Positions 7,650-14,930 of a stretch of DNA of 21,029 bases are shown here, in pieces. How positions within the stretch are numbered: position 1 is the first letter of the stretch; every line of letters starts with the position of its first letter. The DNA is taken from IMG/VR virus record IMGVR_UViG_3300014933_000096, positions 1 through 21,029 of that record; one strand, given 5' to 3'. The position numbers and the translations under genes were made by a program. Below the pieces are notes generated by a model. It was not told the DNA's origin. It worked only from the letters and a program-made list of their open reading frames with translations, and searched no databases. The DNA is from a virus.

Positions 7650-8340
7650 TTACCCTGGGCTATATAGAGGAATTGTGGTAGATAGCGCTGACCCTCTGAA
7701 CGCCGGCCGAATCCGTATGAAGGTGCCTCAGATCCTTGGAGAAGAAGTTACCACCTGGGCTTGGCCTGTTATGGGCGGGGTCTCTCAGTATAAACCTGTG
7801 TACGGCGAATGGCGGGCTGACTACACTCAAAGCATCGTTAGCAATACTGTTGCCTACCCTGTAACCTTTGGAACTAACGATGGATCTAACGGAATCACTT
7901 TGCAGAATGGAAGTCAGCTTTTATTCCAGTACGCGGGTGTGTACAACATTCAGATCTCGATGCAATTCCAAAACACAAGTACGAGTACTCAAGACGCGTA
8001 CGTGTGGATGCGCACTAATGGCGCAGATGTTGCTGGTAGTACAGGTTTGGTTTCGATCCCATCTAGTCACGGTGGCATTCCTGGCCACATAGTTTCTTCT
8101 TGGAACTACGTGTCTAGTTTTAATGCTGGAGACTACTTCGAGATAGTGTGGTCTGCTTCCAATACTGGGGTAACTATGCAGTACTATGACGTGTTGTCTA
8201 ACCCTACAACTCCTACAACCCCAAGTGCGGTCGTTACCATATCCGCAGTTGGCAAAGTAGCCCCTAAGACCTCTGATGCTGTATGGGCAGCGTTTGAGGG
8301 CGGGGACCCTAACTTCCCACTATGGATAGGAACATTTTAA
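7636..8340 (+). CDS. Baseplate central spike protein with OB-fold split by a C1q/TNF-like insertion (gpV/gp5-like)
   Basis: This 234-aa protein overlaps the hub gene by 14 nt. Residues 8-46 are the first half of the spike OB-fold: YRGIVVDSADPLNAGRIRMKVP, continued by a WAWPVM strand. Residues 209-234 are its second half, with VWAAFEGGDPNFPLWIG, which in ordinary gp5/gpV proteins follows the first half after a short loop. Between them lie about 145 residues (about 61-205) with a C1q/TNF-like jelly-roll pattern: QFQNTSTSTQDAYVWMRTNG, then FNAGDYFEIVWSAS and SAVVTISAVG. There is no lysozyme domain and no beta-helical needle, and the protein stops directly after the OB-fold. It should still trimerise on the hub. 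The insertion could bind a surface ligand or brace the baseplate. The spike call is firm; the insert's function is inferred. Confidence 0.82.
   Translation: MHTHNYPGLYRGIVVDSADPLNAGRIRMKVPQILGEEVTTWAWPVMGGVSQYKPVYGEWRADYTQSIVSNTVAYPVTFGTNDGSNGITLQNGSQLLFQYAGVYNIQISMQFQNTSTSTQDAYVWMRTNGADVAGSTGLVSIPSSHGGIPGHIVSSWNYVSSFNAGDYFEIVWSASNTGVTMQYYDVLSNPTTPTTPSAVVTISAVGKVAPKTSDAVWAAFEGGDPNFPLWIGTF
7816..8250 (+). other. C1q/TNF-like beta-sandwich domain inserted in the spike OB-fold
   Basis: The approximate borders are judged from where the two OB-fold halves stop resembling gp5/gpV. The inserted segment alternates beta strands with polar loops. It has the pattern common in phage fibre C1q-like domains: a strand ending FQYAGVYNIQISMQFQN, an aromatic strand YVWMRTNGADV, then AGDYFEIVWSAS, and a closing SAVVTISAV. 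Such domains usually form trimers, which agrees with the trimeric spike. Confidence 0.65.
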
Positions 8341-8736
8341 ATGAGTGCAAATGGGTTTGCCGTACCATTTTCTTTTAACTCCCTAGGTAAAGTGTCAGTA
8401 TTTACTGATGACCGTGACCTATGGGCTAGTCGTGTTCACCTACTTCTATTAACCCGATTTGGCGAACGACTAATGCGCCCTGACTTCGGCACAGATCTAT
8501 CGTCAACCCTGTTTGAAGACGAGGATCTAGCCAGTGAACTCGCGGTTAAAACTATTAGTATTGCCTTTAATAAATGGCTTCCTGGTTTAAAATTAATTGA
8601 GGTATCACCACAATACGACAAAGGCTCCGGATCCCTGACTATCAATGTTCGTTATACACTTCCGAGTGGGGCAGAAGATCAGCTGACTGTCAACACCGGC
8701 ATTTTAACAAGGTCTGGCGACCTAATTCAGGAGTAG
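8341..8736 (+). CDS. Baseplate wedge protein (gpW / T4 gp25-like)
   Basis: This 131-aa protein begins immediately after the spike stop codon, with AGGAA at 8328-8332 as ribosome-binding site. It shows the gp25/gpW pattern: a first strand about the N-terminus, then a helix VHLLLLTRFGERLMRPDFG, TDLSSTLFE, a second helix, and the pair WLPGLKLIEVSP with LTINVRYTLP. The EPR-type core motif of the family is present as ERLMRPDFG. gp25-like proteins form the inner ring that triggers sheath contraction by templating the first sheath layer. Length is typical. It precedes the gpJ-like gene by four bases, as in P2 (W-J-I) order. Confidence 0.92.
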   Translation: MSANGFAVPFSFNSLGKVSVFTDDRDLWASRVHLLLLTRFGERLMRPDFGTDLSSTLFEDEDLASELAVKTISIAFNKWLPGLKLIEVSPQYDKGSGSLTINVRYTLPSGAEDQLTVNTGILTRSGDLIQE

Positions 8737-8740
8737 CATA

Positions 8741-10885
8741 ATGGCCAATAACATTCTATATGTTCCGCAGGTTGATTATACCTCTCGTGATTACCTTTCG
8801 ATTAGAAATGACTTGTTCGATCTAATCCCTTACTACGCCCCTAACTGGACTAGCCGTGACGCGGCTGACTTGGGTATTGCCCTTATTGAACTATTTTCCT
8901 ACATGGGCGACTCGCTAAACTTCTACATCGACCGCGCAGCTAACGAAGGTTTTATCGGAACCGCTAGTCAGCGAGATAGCATTCTTCAACTTGCCTCGAT
9001 GCTTGGCTATACTCCTAACGGGCTTACTTCCGCTACGGTTACTCTGACCTTTACTAACTCAGGAAGCACTGACCAAACAATTGCCGATGGTACTTTGTTT
9101 GCTACTTCTTCTGTATCTTCCGCATCATCTACTCAAATCTTCTTTGAGATTGATAACGCTGTTACCGTTCCTGCTAATGGCACCGCGACCATGACCGCTA
9201 CTGAAGGTGTCACAGTTCCGAATGAGAACGTAGGCTCTTCTAATGGTGCTCCTCAGCAAGTGTTTAAACTGGCGTTTCCGCAGGTAATCTTTGGAAGCGT
9301 ATCAGTAACTGTTGGTGGAACCGCCTTTACTTATGTGACCTCACTGCTTGACTATGGAATGGCAGATGCCGTTTTTACCACTTACAATGATTCTGACGGA
9401 AGCACTTATGTAGTATTCGGTGACGGCATTAACGGTGTTGTCCCAGCTGCTGCTGCGCAAATTCAGGTCACATACCGCTCAGGAGCAGGTGCCGACGGAA
9501 ACGTTCCAGCGGGTAGCATTACAAACCAAATGACTAACATCGTCAGTGGAATTCGAGTCACTAACCTAGTCGCGGCTGGCGGTGGCGCTAATGAAGAATC
9601 GACAGACTCTATTCGACTAAACGCACCTAAAGCACTTCGCGCAGGTCTACGCGCTGTGTCTCTTAAAGACTACTCTTCGCTCGCATTACTGTACCCTGGC
9701 GTGGCTAAGGCTGTTGCCAGCGCGGCCTCACCTAGCAGCGTGAATTTGTACATGTTACCAAGCGGCGACTACGGAGTTGTAAACGGCATTACTACTGCTG
9801 CCTTTAACTCCTTGGCCAATAACCTGTACAGCTTCTTTATGGACAAGGCTGCGCCTAACTCCTCGTTGACTATTCTTCCCCCTACATACGTACCACTGGA
9901 CATCGCCATGACTGTCCACGTACTGCCTCAGTACCAGAACTCAGTAGTTTCGTCGAACTTGCTGACTATGATTCGCTCGCTAGTTTCTCTAGACAACGCC
10001 TTCTTCTCAGACGTTATTCCTGTTCAGTACTTGATGAAGGCTGCGGCTTCGGTTCAAGGAATCGACTATGTAACTGTAGACGTACTTAAGCGCACAGGAA
10101 ACATTAACCTGTCGTACTGGATTCAGAACGGAAATACTGTAACCGCCGTCAGTAATGGTCCCCACAGCCTGACCTCGGGACAGACTGCTTACATCGATGT
10201 TACTAGTAACTCTGCGGTAGTTGAGGGTATCTGGAGTCTAACAGGAAACACCACTAACACCGTTACTTTCACTACTACCGCAACTTCTGCTCAGATCACC
10301 TCTGGGCACGCAGGATTGGCCACGACATCCACCCTCTCGTACACTAACCCTAACGCAACCATTACGATGTCTGCTGCTCACGGACTCACAGTAGGTCAGC
10401 AAGTTTTGATCTCTGGTGTTACCCCTACAGCGTACAATGGTGTTTGGACTACTGTCACTGGAACCACAGGAACTGCCCTTGTAATTAACGTAGGAGCTAC
10501 TTCATTAGGCCCAATAACTGCTGCCGGAAACGTAGTTGCTATCGCCCCTGTAATCGCTACCCAGACCGCTGATTACACCCTAGCACCTAGCGTAACTATC
10601 ACTACCGCGTCTGTTCACGGCTTTGCTGTGGGTGATGTGGTAACAGTTTCTGGCGTAGTTCCTACTGCCTACAATGGTACTTGGACAGTTACCGCTGTTC
10701 CGGCTACTAATAAGTTTGCAGTAAACGTCGGGTCAAACCCTGGTAACATCACTACCGCTGGAACCGTAACTCCTTACATCGGTACTATAGATCTTTGGCA
10801 GGGCGCTAACACAGTTACATGTGCCGTTAACGAAATCCCGTCTGAGGGTAGGTTCATACTAACCCCAACTGGCGGAATTAGTTAA
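8741..10885 (+). CDS. Baseplate wedge protein gpJ / T4 gp6-like, with inserted repeat modules
   Basis: This 714-aa protein starts at an ATG with AGGAG at 8729-8733. Residues 1-450 follow the baseplate J plan: an N-terminal DYTSRDYLSIRNDL segment, a helix ALIELFSYMGDSLNFYIDRAA, then SILQLASMLGYTP, the hallmark FGDGINGVVP, and PKALRAGLRAVSLKDYSSLA. The expected C-terminal closing strand is at the very end: WQGANTVTCAVNEIPSEGRF. Between these (about 455-690) sit tandem modules of 70-80 residues centred on H475, H547 and H626. Modules 2 and 3 share HG...G..V..SGV.PTAYNG.W and end in an ITxAGxV strand; module 1 is degenerate (no YNG). The J protein forms the iris-like wedge ring around the hub. 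The extra modules make it longer than a plain J protein and probably project from the baseplate. Confidence 0.87.
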   Translation: MANNILYVPQVDYTSRDYLSIRNDLFDLIPYYAPNWTSRDAADLGIALIELFSYMGDSLNFYIDRAANEGFIGTASQRDSILQLASMLGYTPNGLTSATVTLTFTNSGSTDQTIADGTLFATSSVSSASSTQIFFEIDNAVTVPANGTATMTATEGVTVPNENVGSSNGAPQQVFKLAFPQVIFGSVSVTVGGTAFTYVTSLLDYGMADAVFTTYNDSDGSTYVVFGDGINGVVPAAAAQIQVTYRSGAGADGNVPAGSITNQMTNIVSGIRVTNLVAAGGGANEESTDSIRLNAPKALRAGLRAVSLKDYSSLALLYPGVAKAVASAASPSSVNLYMLPSGDYGVVNGITTAAFNSLANNLYSFFMDKAAPNSSLTILPPTYVPLDIAMTVHVLPQYQNSVVSSNLLTMIRSLVSLDNAFFSDVIPVQYLMKAAASVQGIDYVTVDVLKRTGNINLSYWIQNGNTVTAVSNGPHSLTSGQTAYIDVTSNSAVVEGIWSLTGNTTNTVTFTTTATSAQITSGHAGLATTSTLSYTNPNATITMSAAHGLTVGQQVLISGVTPTAYNGVWTTVTGTTGTALVINVGATSLGPITAAGNVVAIAPVIATQTADYTLAPSVTITTASVHGFAVGDVVTVSGVVPTAYNGTWTVTAVPATNKFAVNVGSNPGNITTAGTVTPYIGTIDLWQGANTVTCAVNEIPSEGRFILTPTGGIS
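10319..10780 (+). repeat. Tandem 'HG-SGV-YNG-W' protein modules in the gpJ-like gene
   Basis: Two adjacent coding repeats (about 10319-10551 and 10552-10780) encode related beta-rich modules: an ATITMSAAHGL or SVTITTASVHGF start, VLISGVTPTAYNGVW or VTVSGVVPTAYNGTW in the middle, and ITAAGNV or ITTAGTV at the end. A third, weaker copy precedes them around H475 (about 10120-10318). The resemblance is clear in protein but weak in DNA, so the duplication is old or the DNA has been recoded. A further copy lies in the next gene (13834-14073). Confidence 0.75.
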
Positions 10886-10896
10886 AGGATACACTT

Positions 10897-13800
10897 ATGG
10901 CTCAACCATCGCCGGCGACATACGCTACATCGTATTCCAATTCGTACCGAATCTACGTTACCGTTACCCCTGGAACTTACGATCCTGTAACTAACTCTAC
11001 CCCTGTTACAGTGTATCTTGTGGCTGACGCTAGCGGTAGTCAGTGGTTCAGCGGGTGGTCGTGTAATGGCTACCTAAACATTACTTATCTCAATTCTTCT
11101 GGCGTATCTACTAACCTTAACTGGACTGAAAACACCAGTACTAGCCGCGCATTATCTGGTGCAGGCGGATACTACACCGCTCATACCTCTACATTCACCG
11201 CTTATCACAACTCGGCCGGTCTAGGAACATTTACTGTAGCTGCCTCGTACGGTATGAATAACCAGTCTCAGTCGTACTCTATGCCTCAGCGCACTATCTC
11301 GACCCAGACCTACACACTTTTAAGTGCCCCTGCCGCCCCTACAGTTTCTCGTTCTTCTGACGGAACTACGATCAACCTGACCTCACAAAATGCGCCTTCT
11401 ACTACTGCAGTAACTAACTACCAGTATGAGTACTCGACTGACAATACTAACTGGTCTACTGCTCAATCAATGTCTTCTACTGGAAGCCTTGTCGCCACCT
11501 TTGGCCCTACATCTCCGATTACGGTCGCGCCGTCATCTACCTACTACTTTAGGACAAGCGGTTACTCGGGATACTGGGGTCCTTATTCCAACAGCACTAC
11601 TAGTACAGGAATTGTGGTAAACCCGCCTTCAGCACCAGCTGGTATTTTCACTACTGTCACAGGATCCTCCGTAACAGTTACATTATCCGCATCAGCATCT
11701 GATAATGGGTCTGCTATTACCGGGTACTATGTCCAGTTTCAGAGATCTGTAGATGGATCTACTAACTGGTCAGACTGGTCGTCTCCTGTAAACGTTCCTC
11801 TTCTGTCGTACACATACAATGGGCTTTCTAACGCCTACTATAAATTCCGCGCATACTCTGTTAATGCTGGAGGTAACTCTCCTTATGTAACAACTACTTC
11901 GGCATTACAGATTAACGTAACCACTATATCTGTACCTGTGCCAGCAGTATTTGATGCTAACCCAATTTACTCAGGTCCTTTCGGTGTTCAACAGGTCCGA
12001 ATTAAGTGGCACAAACCGCTGGGTTCATGGGACTACCTGATGCTTGTACGAAGCACTTTAGGATTTCCGGTCACTCCGGAAGACGGCACCTCGTTACTGA
12101 CCGTAACTCCTGCGCAGCACGACAACCTACAATTCCCGTTGATTGACCCTTACATCAAGCCTAACGATAACTCACTTGCTGAAAATCAAGTGTACTACTA
12201 CTCAGTGTTTGTAAAGGGAACTGGCTCTACTGCCTGGACTCGCGCAGCTACTACTATGGCGATGTCAGTAAAAAGCTACGGCACAACGCAGTCGATGTAC
12301 GACAAACTTCCAGTCGCTTACAAAGCAAGCACCTACAACACTGGTCTAGTTGATGTCACAGAGACTAACTCAGACTTAGTAAACTTCTTGAGCATCTTCG
12401 CATCTGAGTACGATTCATTTAAAGCTTCGGCCGAGAACGTGAAAAACCGTTACGACATCGCTAACTTGGATGGGCGGCTTGTTCCCCTGATGATGCATCA
12501 GTTTGGGCTTAACTACGAGGCAGAACTAGGCCTTGCTCAAGGCCGTAGGTTAATCAAGTCTTTTGCTAAAAACTTGTCGATGAAGGGCACAACCTCTGGA
12601 CTAGCCTCTTTCGTAACAGCGTTCTCTGGCTACAATTGCTCTATCGGTACACCAGTTAACTTGATGCTAAATACCAATGATAGCTCTGCCGAAAACTCGA
12701 TCGGTTCGTGGGCGGCATATAGTAACGATAACTCTCTGTCAGTAGCTCTTCCTGCTACCGTGACTCCGTACGCGGCTACTCCAACCGCTACTAACGTTGC
12801 TAACTCGCAAAATGGTTCGCTAAAAGTTACTGTAAATAATGTTACCTCAATTGACATTCGATGTGGATACTCAGCTCCTATAACCGCAGGTGTACCTGTA
12901 AAGTCAGGAACAACGTACACATTCAGCGCTTACTCTAAGGCAGCTACAACCACCCGATCAATCGTGCTTAAGATTAACTGGTTTAACTATCTTGGCACGC
13001 TTATCTCTACAACCACAGGTACTGGCGTCACTAACAGTGCGGGCACTTGGGTCTCAGTATCTGTCACAGGTGCTGCCCCTACGGGAGCAGTTTTTGCTGT
13101 TCCTGCAATATCCACTGCTACAGCTGCTCTAAATGAAGTTCACTACTTTGACGGAATGCAGTTCCAAGTCGGTGCCTCAGTGCTTCCATTCGCAGATGCT
13201 CGTCGTGTGGACATCACCTTGCTACCTAATAGAACTAACCTCCTGCTTAACCCGCAGTTTGTAGGAAACGTAACTACTAACTGGGCTGCTGACGATGGAA
13301 TTAGCTTAAGCGCTCCAACTGTTAGCTGGAGCGTTAGTAAGATGGAGGTGCTCAGCGGTCCTGCTATAGGAACTTCAGACGTACGGGTCGCGTACCAAAA
13401 TGTAGCAATATCTGCTAACAAACAGTACTCATTTAGCGCCCAAATAAGTAGTCCGATAACTCCGGCCGCTGACGCATTTGATTCCGCGGGATCTCCAAAG
13501 GTTCAAGCGTACGTAGCGATTACTTGGTACGACTCATCTAACACAGCTTTAAGCACTATTAAAAGCGCTACGGTAGTTCCTATTTGGTATGGAGACCTTA
13601 CTCAGTACGCTATTAACTCTGTGTCAGGAACTGCCCCGGCCACTGCAGTAACTGCTAATGCTACCGTTTATGTAACGTCTACTGGTAACGCTGCCATAAG
13701 CGGGGTACACCCAGAACTATACATAAGCAAGCCTGTTTTCGAACTATCTTCGAATGCGCTTCCTTACTTTGATGGTGACTTAAATAGTATTGACTTAACG

Positions 13801-14244
13801 ACAATTTCTACTAGCGCAAGCCTACTTTTACCTATACCTATCCAGGCCTCAAGCGGAACTGGCGTAGTAACTTTAAGCACAGGCTTTACTCACGGTATTT
13901 TACCTTATCAAACGGTTACTATTAGCGGAGTAACTCCAATCGGATACAACGGTACATGGGAAGCTCAACCGGGAACATCGGGATCATCATTGGTACTCGA
14001 CGTTAGCAGTGTGTACGGGGCCAAGAACCCTGCGCCTGCGATAACAGCTGCGGGCAAGGTCTCTGTGGCTTCTTCTTACCTAAGCTCTAACGTATCAATT
14101 GCTGACGTGTCGTGGGACTCTACCGACCACGTCAATAGCATGAGCTATTTCTATCTAAATAAGTCTAAAGTCATTCAACGACTAAAGGCGGTAATTCCTG
14201 ATGCCCTCCCTATGGGTGCTCTTTGGGCTATTTTTTATAAGTAG
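10897..14244 (+). CDS. Large mosaic tail protein I-like baseplate/receptor-binding protein
   Basis: This 1115-aa protein follows the J-like gene in the place of P2 gpI; AAAGGA at 10884-10889 sets the start. Domains by eye: 1-140, Tyr/Ser/Thr-rich beta domain, unrecognised; about 143-243 and 244-345, Fn3-like repeats opening SAPAAPTVSRSSDG and PPSAPAGIFTTVTG; about 347-465, a third Fn3-like unit (VRIKWHKPLGSWDYLMLVR); about 467-583, the gpI-like core (MYDKLPVAYK, FLSIFASEYDSF, GLNYEAELGLAQGRRLI, KGTTSGLASFVTAFSGY). Then come two jelly-roll, carbohydrate-binding-like domains (about 585-775, and 779-980 opening NLLLNPQF), one HG/YNG module (about 980-1060) and a C-terminal segment (about 1069-1115) ending IPDALPMGALWAIFYK. 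The core attaches to the wedge; the rest probably reaches for the cell surface. Ordinary gpI proteins are several times shorter. Confidence 0.78.
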   Translation: MAQPSPATYATSYSNSYRIYVTVTPGTYDPVTNSTPVTVYLVADASGSQWFSGWSCNGYLNITYLNSSGVSTNLNWTENTSTSRALSGAGGYYTAHTSTFTAYHNSAGLGTFTVAASYGMNNQSQSYSMPQRTISTQTYTLLSAPAAPTVSRSSDGTTINLTSQNAPSTTAVTNYQYEYSTDNTNWSTAQSMSSTGSLVATFGPTSPITVAPSSTYYFRTSGYSGYWGPYSNSTTSTGIVVNPPSAPAGIFTTVTGSSVTVTLSASASDNGSAITGYYVQFQRSVDGSTNWSDWSSPVNVPLLSYTYNGLSNAYYKFRAYSVNAGGNSPYVTTTSALQINVTTISVPVPAVFDANPIYSGPFGVQQVRIKWHKPLGSWDYLMLVRSTLGFPVTPEDGTSLLTVTPAQHDNLQFPLIDPYIKPNDNSLAENQVYYYSVFVKGTGSTAWTRAATTMAMSVKSYGTTQSMYDKLPVAYKASTYNTGLVDVTETNSDLVNFLSIFASEYDSFKASAENVKNRYDIANLDGRLVPLMMHQFGLNYEAELGLAQGRRLIKSFAKNLSMKGTTSGLASFVTAFSGYNCSIGTPVNLMLNTNDSSAENSIGSWAAYSNDNSLSVALPATVTPYAATPTATNVANSQNGSLKVTVNNVTSIDIRCGYSAPITAGVPVKSGTTYTFSAYSKAATTTRSIVLKINWFNYLGTLISTTTGTGVTNSAGTWVSVSVTGAAPTGAVFAVPAISTATAALNEVHYFDGMQFQVGASVLPFADARRVDITLLPNRTNLLLNPQFVGNVTTNWAADDGISLSAPTVSWSVSKMEVLSGPAIGTSDVRVAYQNVAISANKQYSFSAQISSPITPAADAFDSAGSPKVQAYVAITWYDSSNTALSTIKSATVVPIWYGDLTQYAINSVSGTAPATAVTANATVYVTSTGNAAISGVHPELYISKPVFELSSNALPYFDGDLNSIDLTTISTSASLLLPIPIQASSGTGVVTLSTGFTHGILPYQTVTISGVTPIGYNGTWEAQPGTSGSSLVLDVSSVYGAKNPAPAITAAGKVSVASSYLSSNVSIADVSWDSTDHVNSMSYFYLNKSKVIQRLKAVIPDALPMGALWAIFYK
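13834..14073 (+). repeat. HG-SGV-YNG-W module shared with the gpJ-like protein
   Basis: This coding segment of the gpI-like gene encodes one copy of the module found in tandem in the gpJ-like gene: THGILPYQTVTISGVTPIG, then YNGTWE and a final AITAAGKV strand, with the conserved His at residue 999. It sits between the second carbohydrate-binding-like domain and the C-terminal segment. Presence in two neighbouring, otherwise unrelated proteins points to module shuffling within the baseplate operon. Confidence 0.72.
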
Positions 14245-14275
14245 TTGACAACATAGTCGCTTAAGAGTTACTCTT
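14245..14275 (+). promoter_or_regulatory. Candidate promoter with operator-like palindrome at the tail/replication junction
   Basis: A perfect -35 box TTGACA lies at 14245-14250, directly after the stop codon of the gpI-like gene. An 18-base spacer leads to TACTCT (14269-14274), which keeps the three most important -10 positions (T, A and final T). A 13-bp palindrome AAGAGT-T-ACTCTT (14263-14275) covers that -10, as an operator would. The gap 14245-14300 is one of the few real intergenic spaces in the window and separates two functional modules. No start site is demonstrated. Confidence 0.5.
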
Positions 14276-14289
14276 GTATCTCCGTTCAT

Positions 14290-14295
14290 AGGAGG
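14290..14295 (+). promoter_or_regulatory. Strong Shine-Dalgarno AGGAGG
   Basis: A full AGGAGG, continued by T, lies five bases before the ATG at 14301. It is one of only two complete consensus sites in the window (the other precedes the tail tube gene). It fixes the start of the first gene after the junction and suggests high translation of that protein. Confidence 0.75.
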
Positions 14296-14300
14296 TAAAT

Positions 14301-14930
14301 ATGAGACGAGTAACCATGGTGGTTATAGGTAATGGAAAGACAGCCCGCTCTAACGTAGACGCGCTTCTTTCTGACTTCGTAGATTCAGTGGACCAGGTAG
14401 GACTTATCGTTGTCTACGATAAAGAGATGTCTCAAGGCGCTATTTGGGCAAAGCAGTTTGCCGAAGATCAAGATATCAGTGTTGTTGAAATTGCAGACAA
14501 CAACTACCCAGCTCTTACAGAGTACGCCCCCGCACATGAACTAAGGTTCTTTATGCTTTGGGATGACGATGACCCAGAGTGTCAGGCTGCAGCTTCCTTT
14601 GCTCAGCAGTGGGGTATTTCAGCTTTTGACTTAACTGACGGCCTAATGATGATTGGCCTAAAGCAAGCCAAGATCGAGGCTCCTGTAGTCTCGGTTATCC
14701 CTAAGGCTGAAGTCGTAGAGGAAGTCGTAATCCCTGAGGCTGTAAAGGCTGTTGAGGTTACTGAACCTGAAGTCGAGCCTGTAGTAGAGGACGACGAAGA
14801 AGATTTCGTAGACCTTCCTACTGAAGAATACGATGTAGCCGAACTTGTAACTATGCTTATGGAACAGGCAGGCAAAGAACTTGCTCGCAGTTTCTTTAGC
14901 GAGTTTAAGAAGCTGCTAAATGACAAGTAG
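14301..14930 (+). CDS. Unrecognised acidic protein with Rossmann-like N-terminal domain
   Basis: I cannot name this 209-aa protein. Residues 1-125 alternate strands and helices in an alpha/beta (Rossmann-like) way: RVTMVVIGNGKTAR with a glycine turn, VGLIVVYD, a helix around GAIWAKQFAED, VVEI, LRFFMLWDDDDPE, and a helix before ISAFDLTDGLMMI. Residues about 128-175 are an acidic Val/Pro/Glu linker that repeats a VxEPEV/VVEEVV theme. Residues about 178-209 form an amphipathic helix with a basic end (FFSEFKKLLNDK). It is the first gene behind the junction promoter, has the strongest start signal of its unit, and overlaps the initiator-like gene by 11 nt. A regulatory or scaffold-like role is possible; nucleotide binding by the GNGKT segment is only a guess. 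Confidence 0.6.
   Translation: MRRVTMVVIGNGKTARSNVDALLSDFVDSVDQVGLIVVYDKEMSQGAIWAKQFAEDQDISVVEIADNNYPALTEYAPAHELRFFMLWDDDDPECQAAASFAQQWGISAFDLTDGLMMIGLKQAKIEAPVVSVIPKAEVVEEVVIPEAVKAVEVTEPEVEPVVEDDEEDFVDLPTEEYDVAELVTMLMEQAGKELARSFFSEFKKLLNDK

Noticed and set aside
14229-14239. T-run at the end of the gpI-like gene as an intrinsic terminator
   Set aside because: The Ts are within coding sequence (IFY codons) and no GC-rich stem precedes them.
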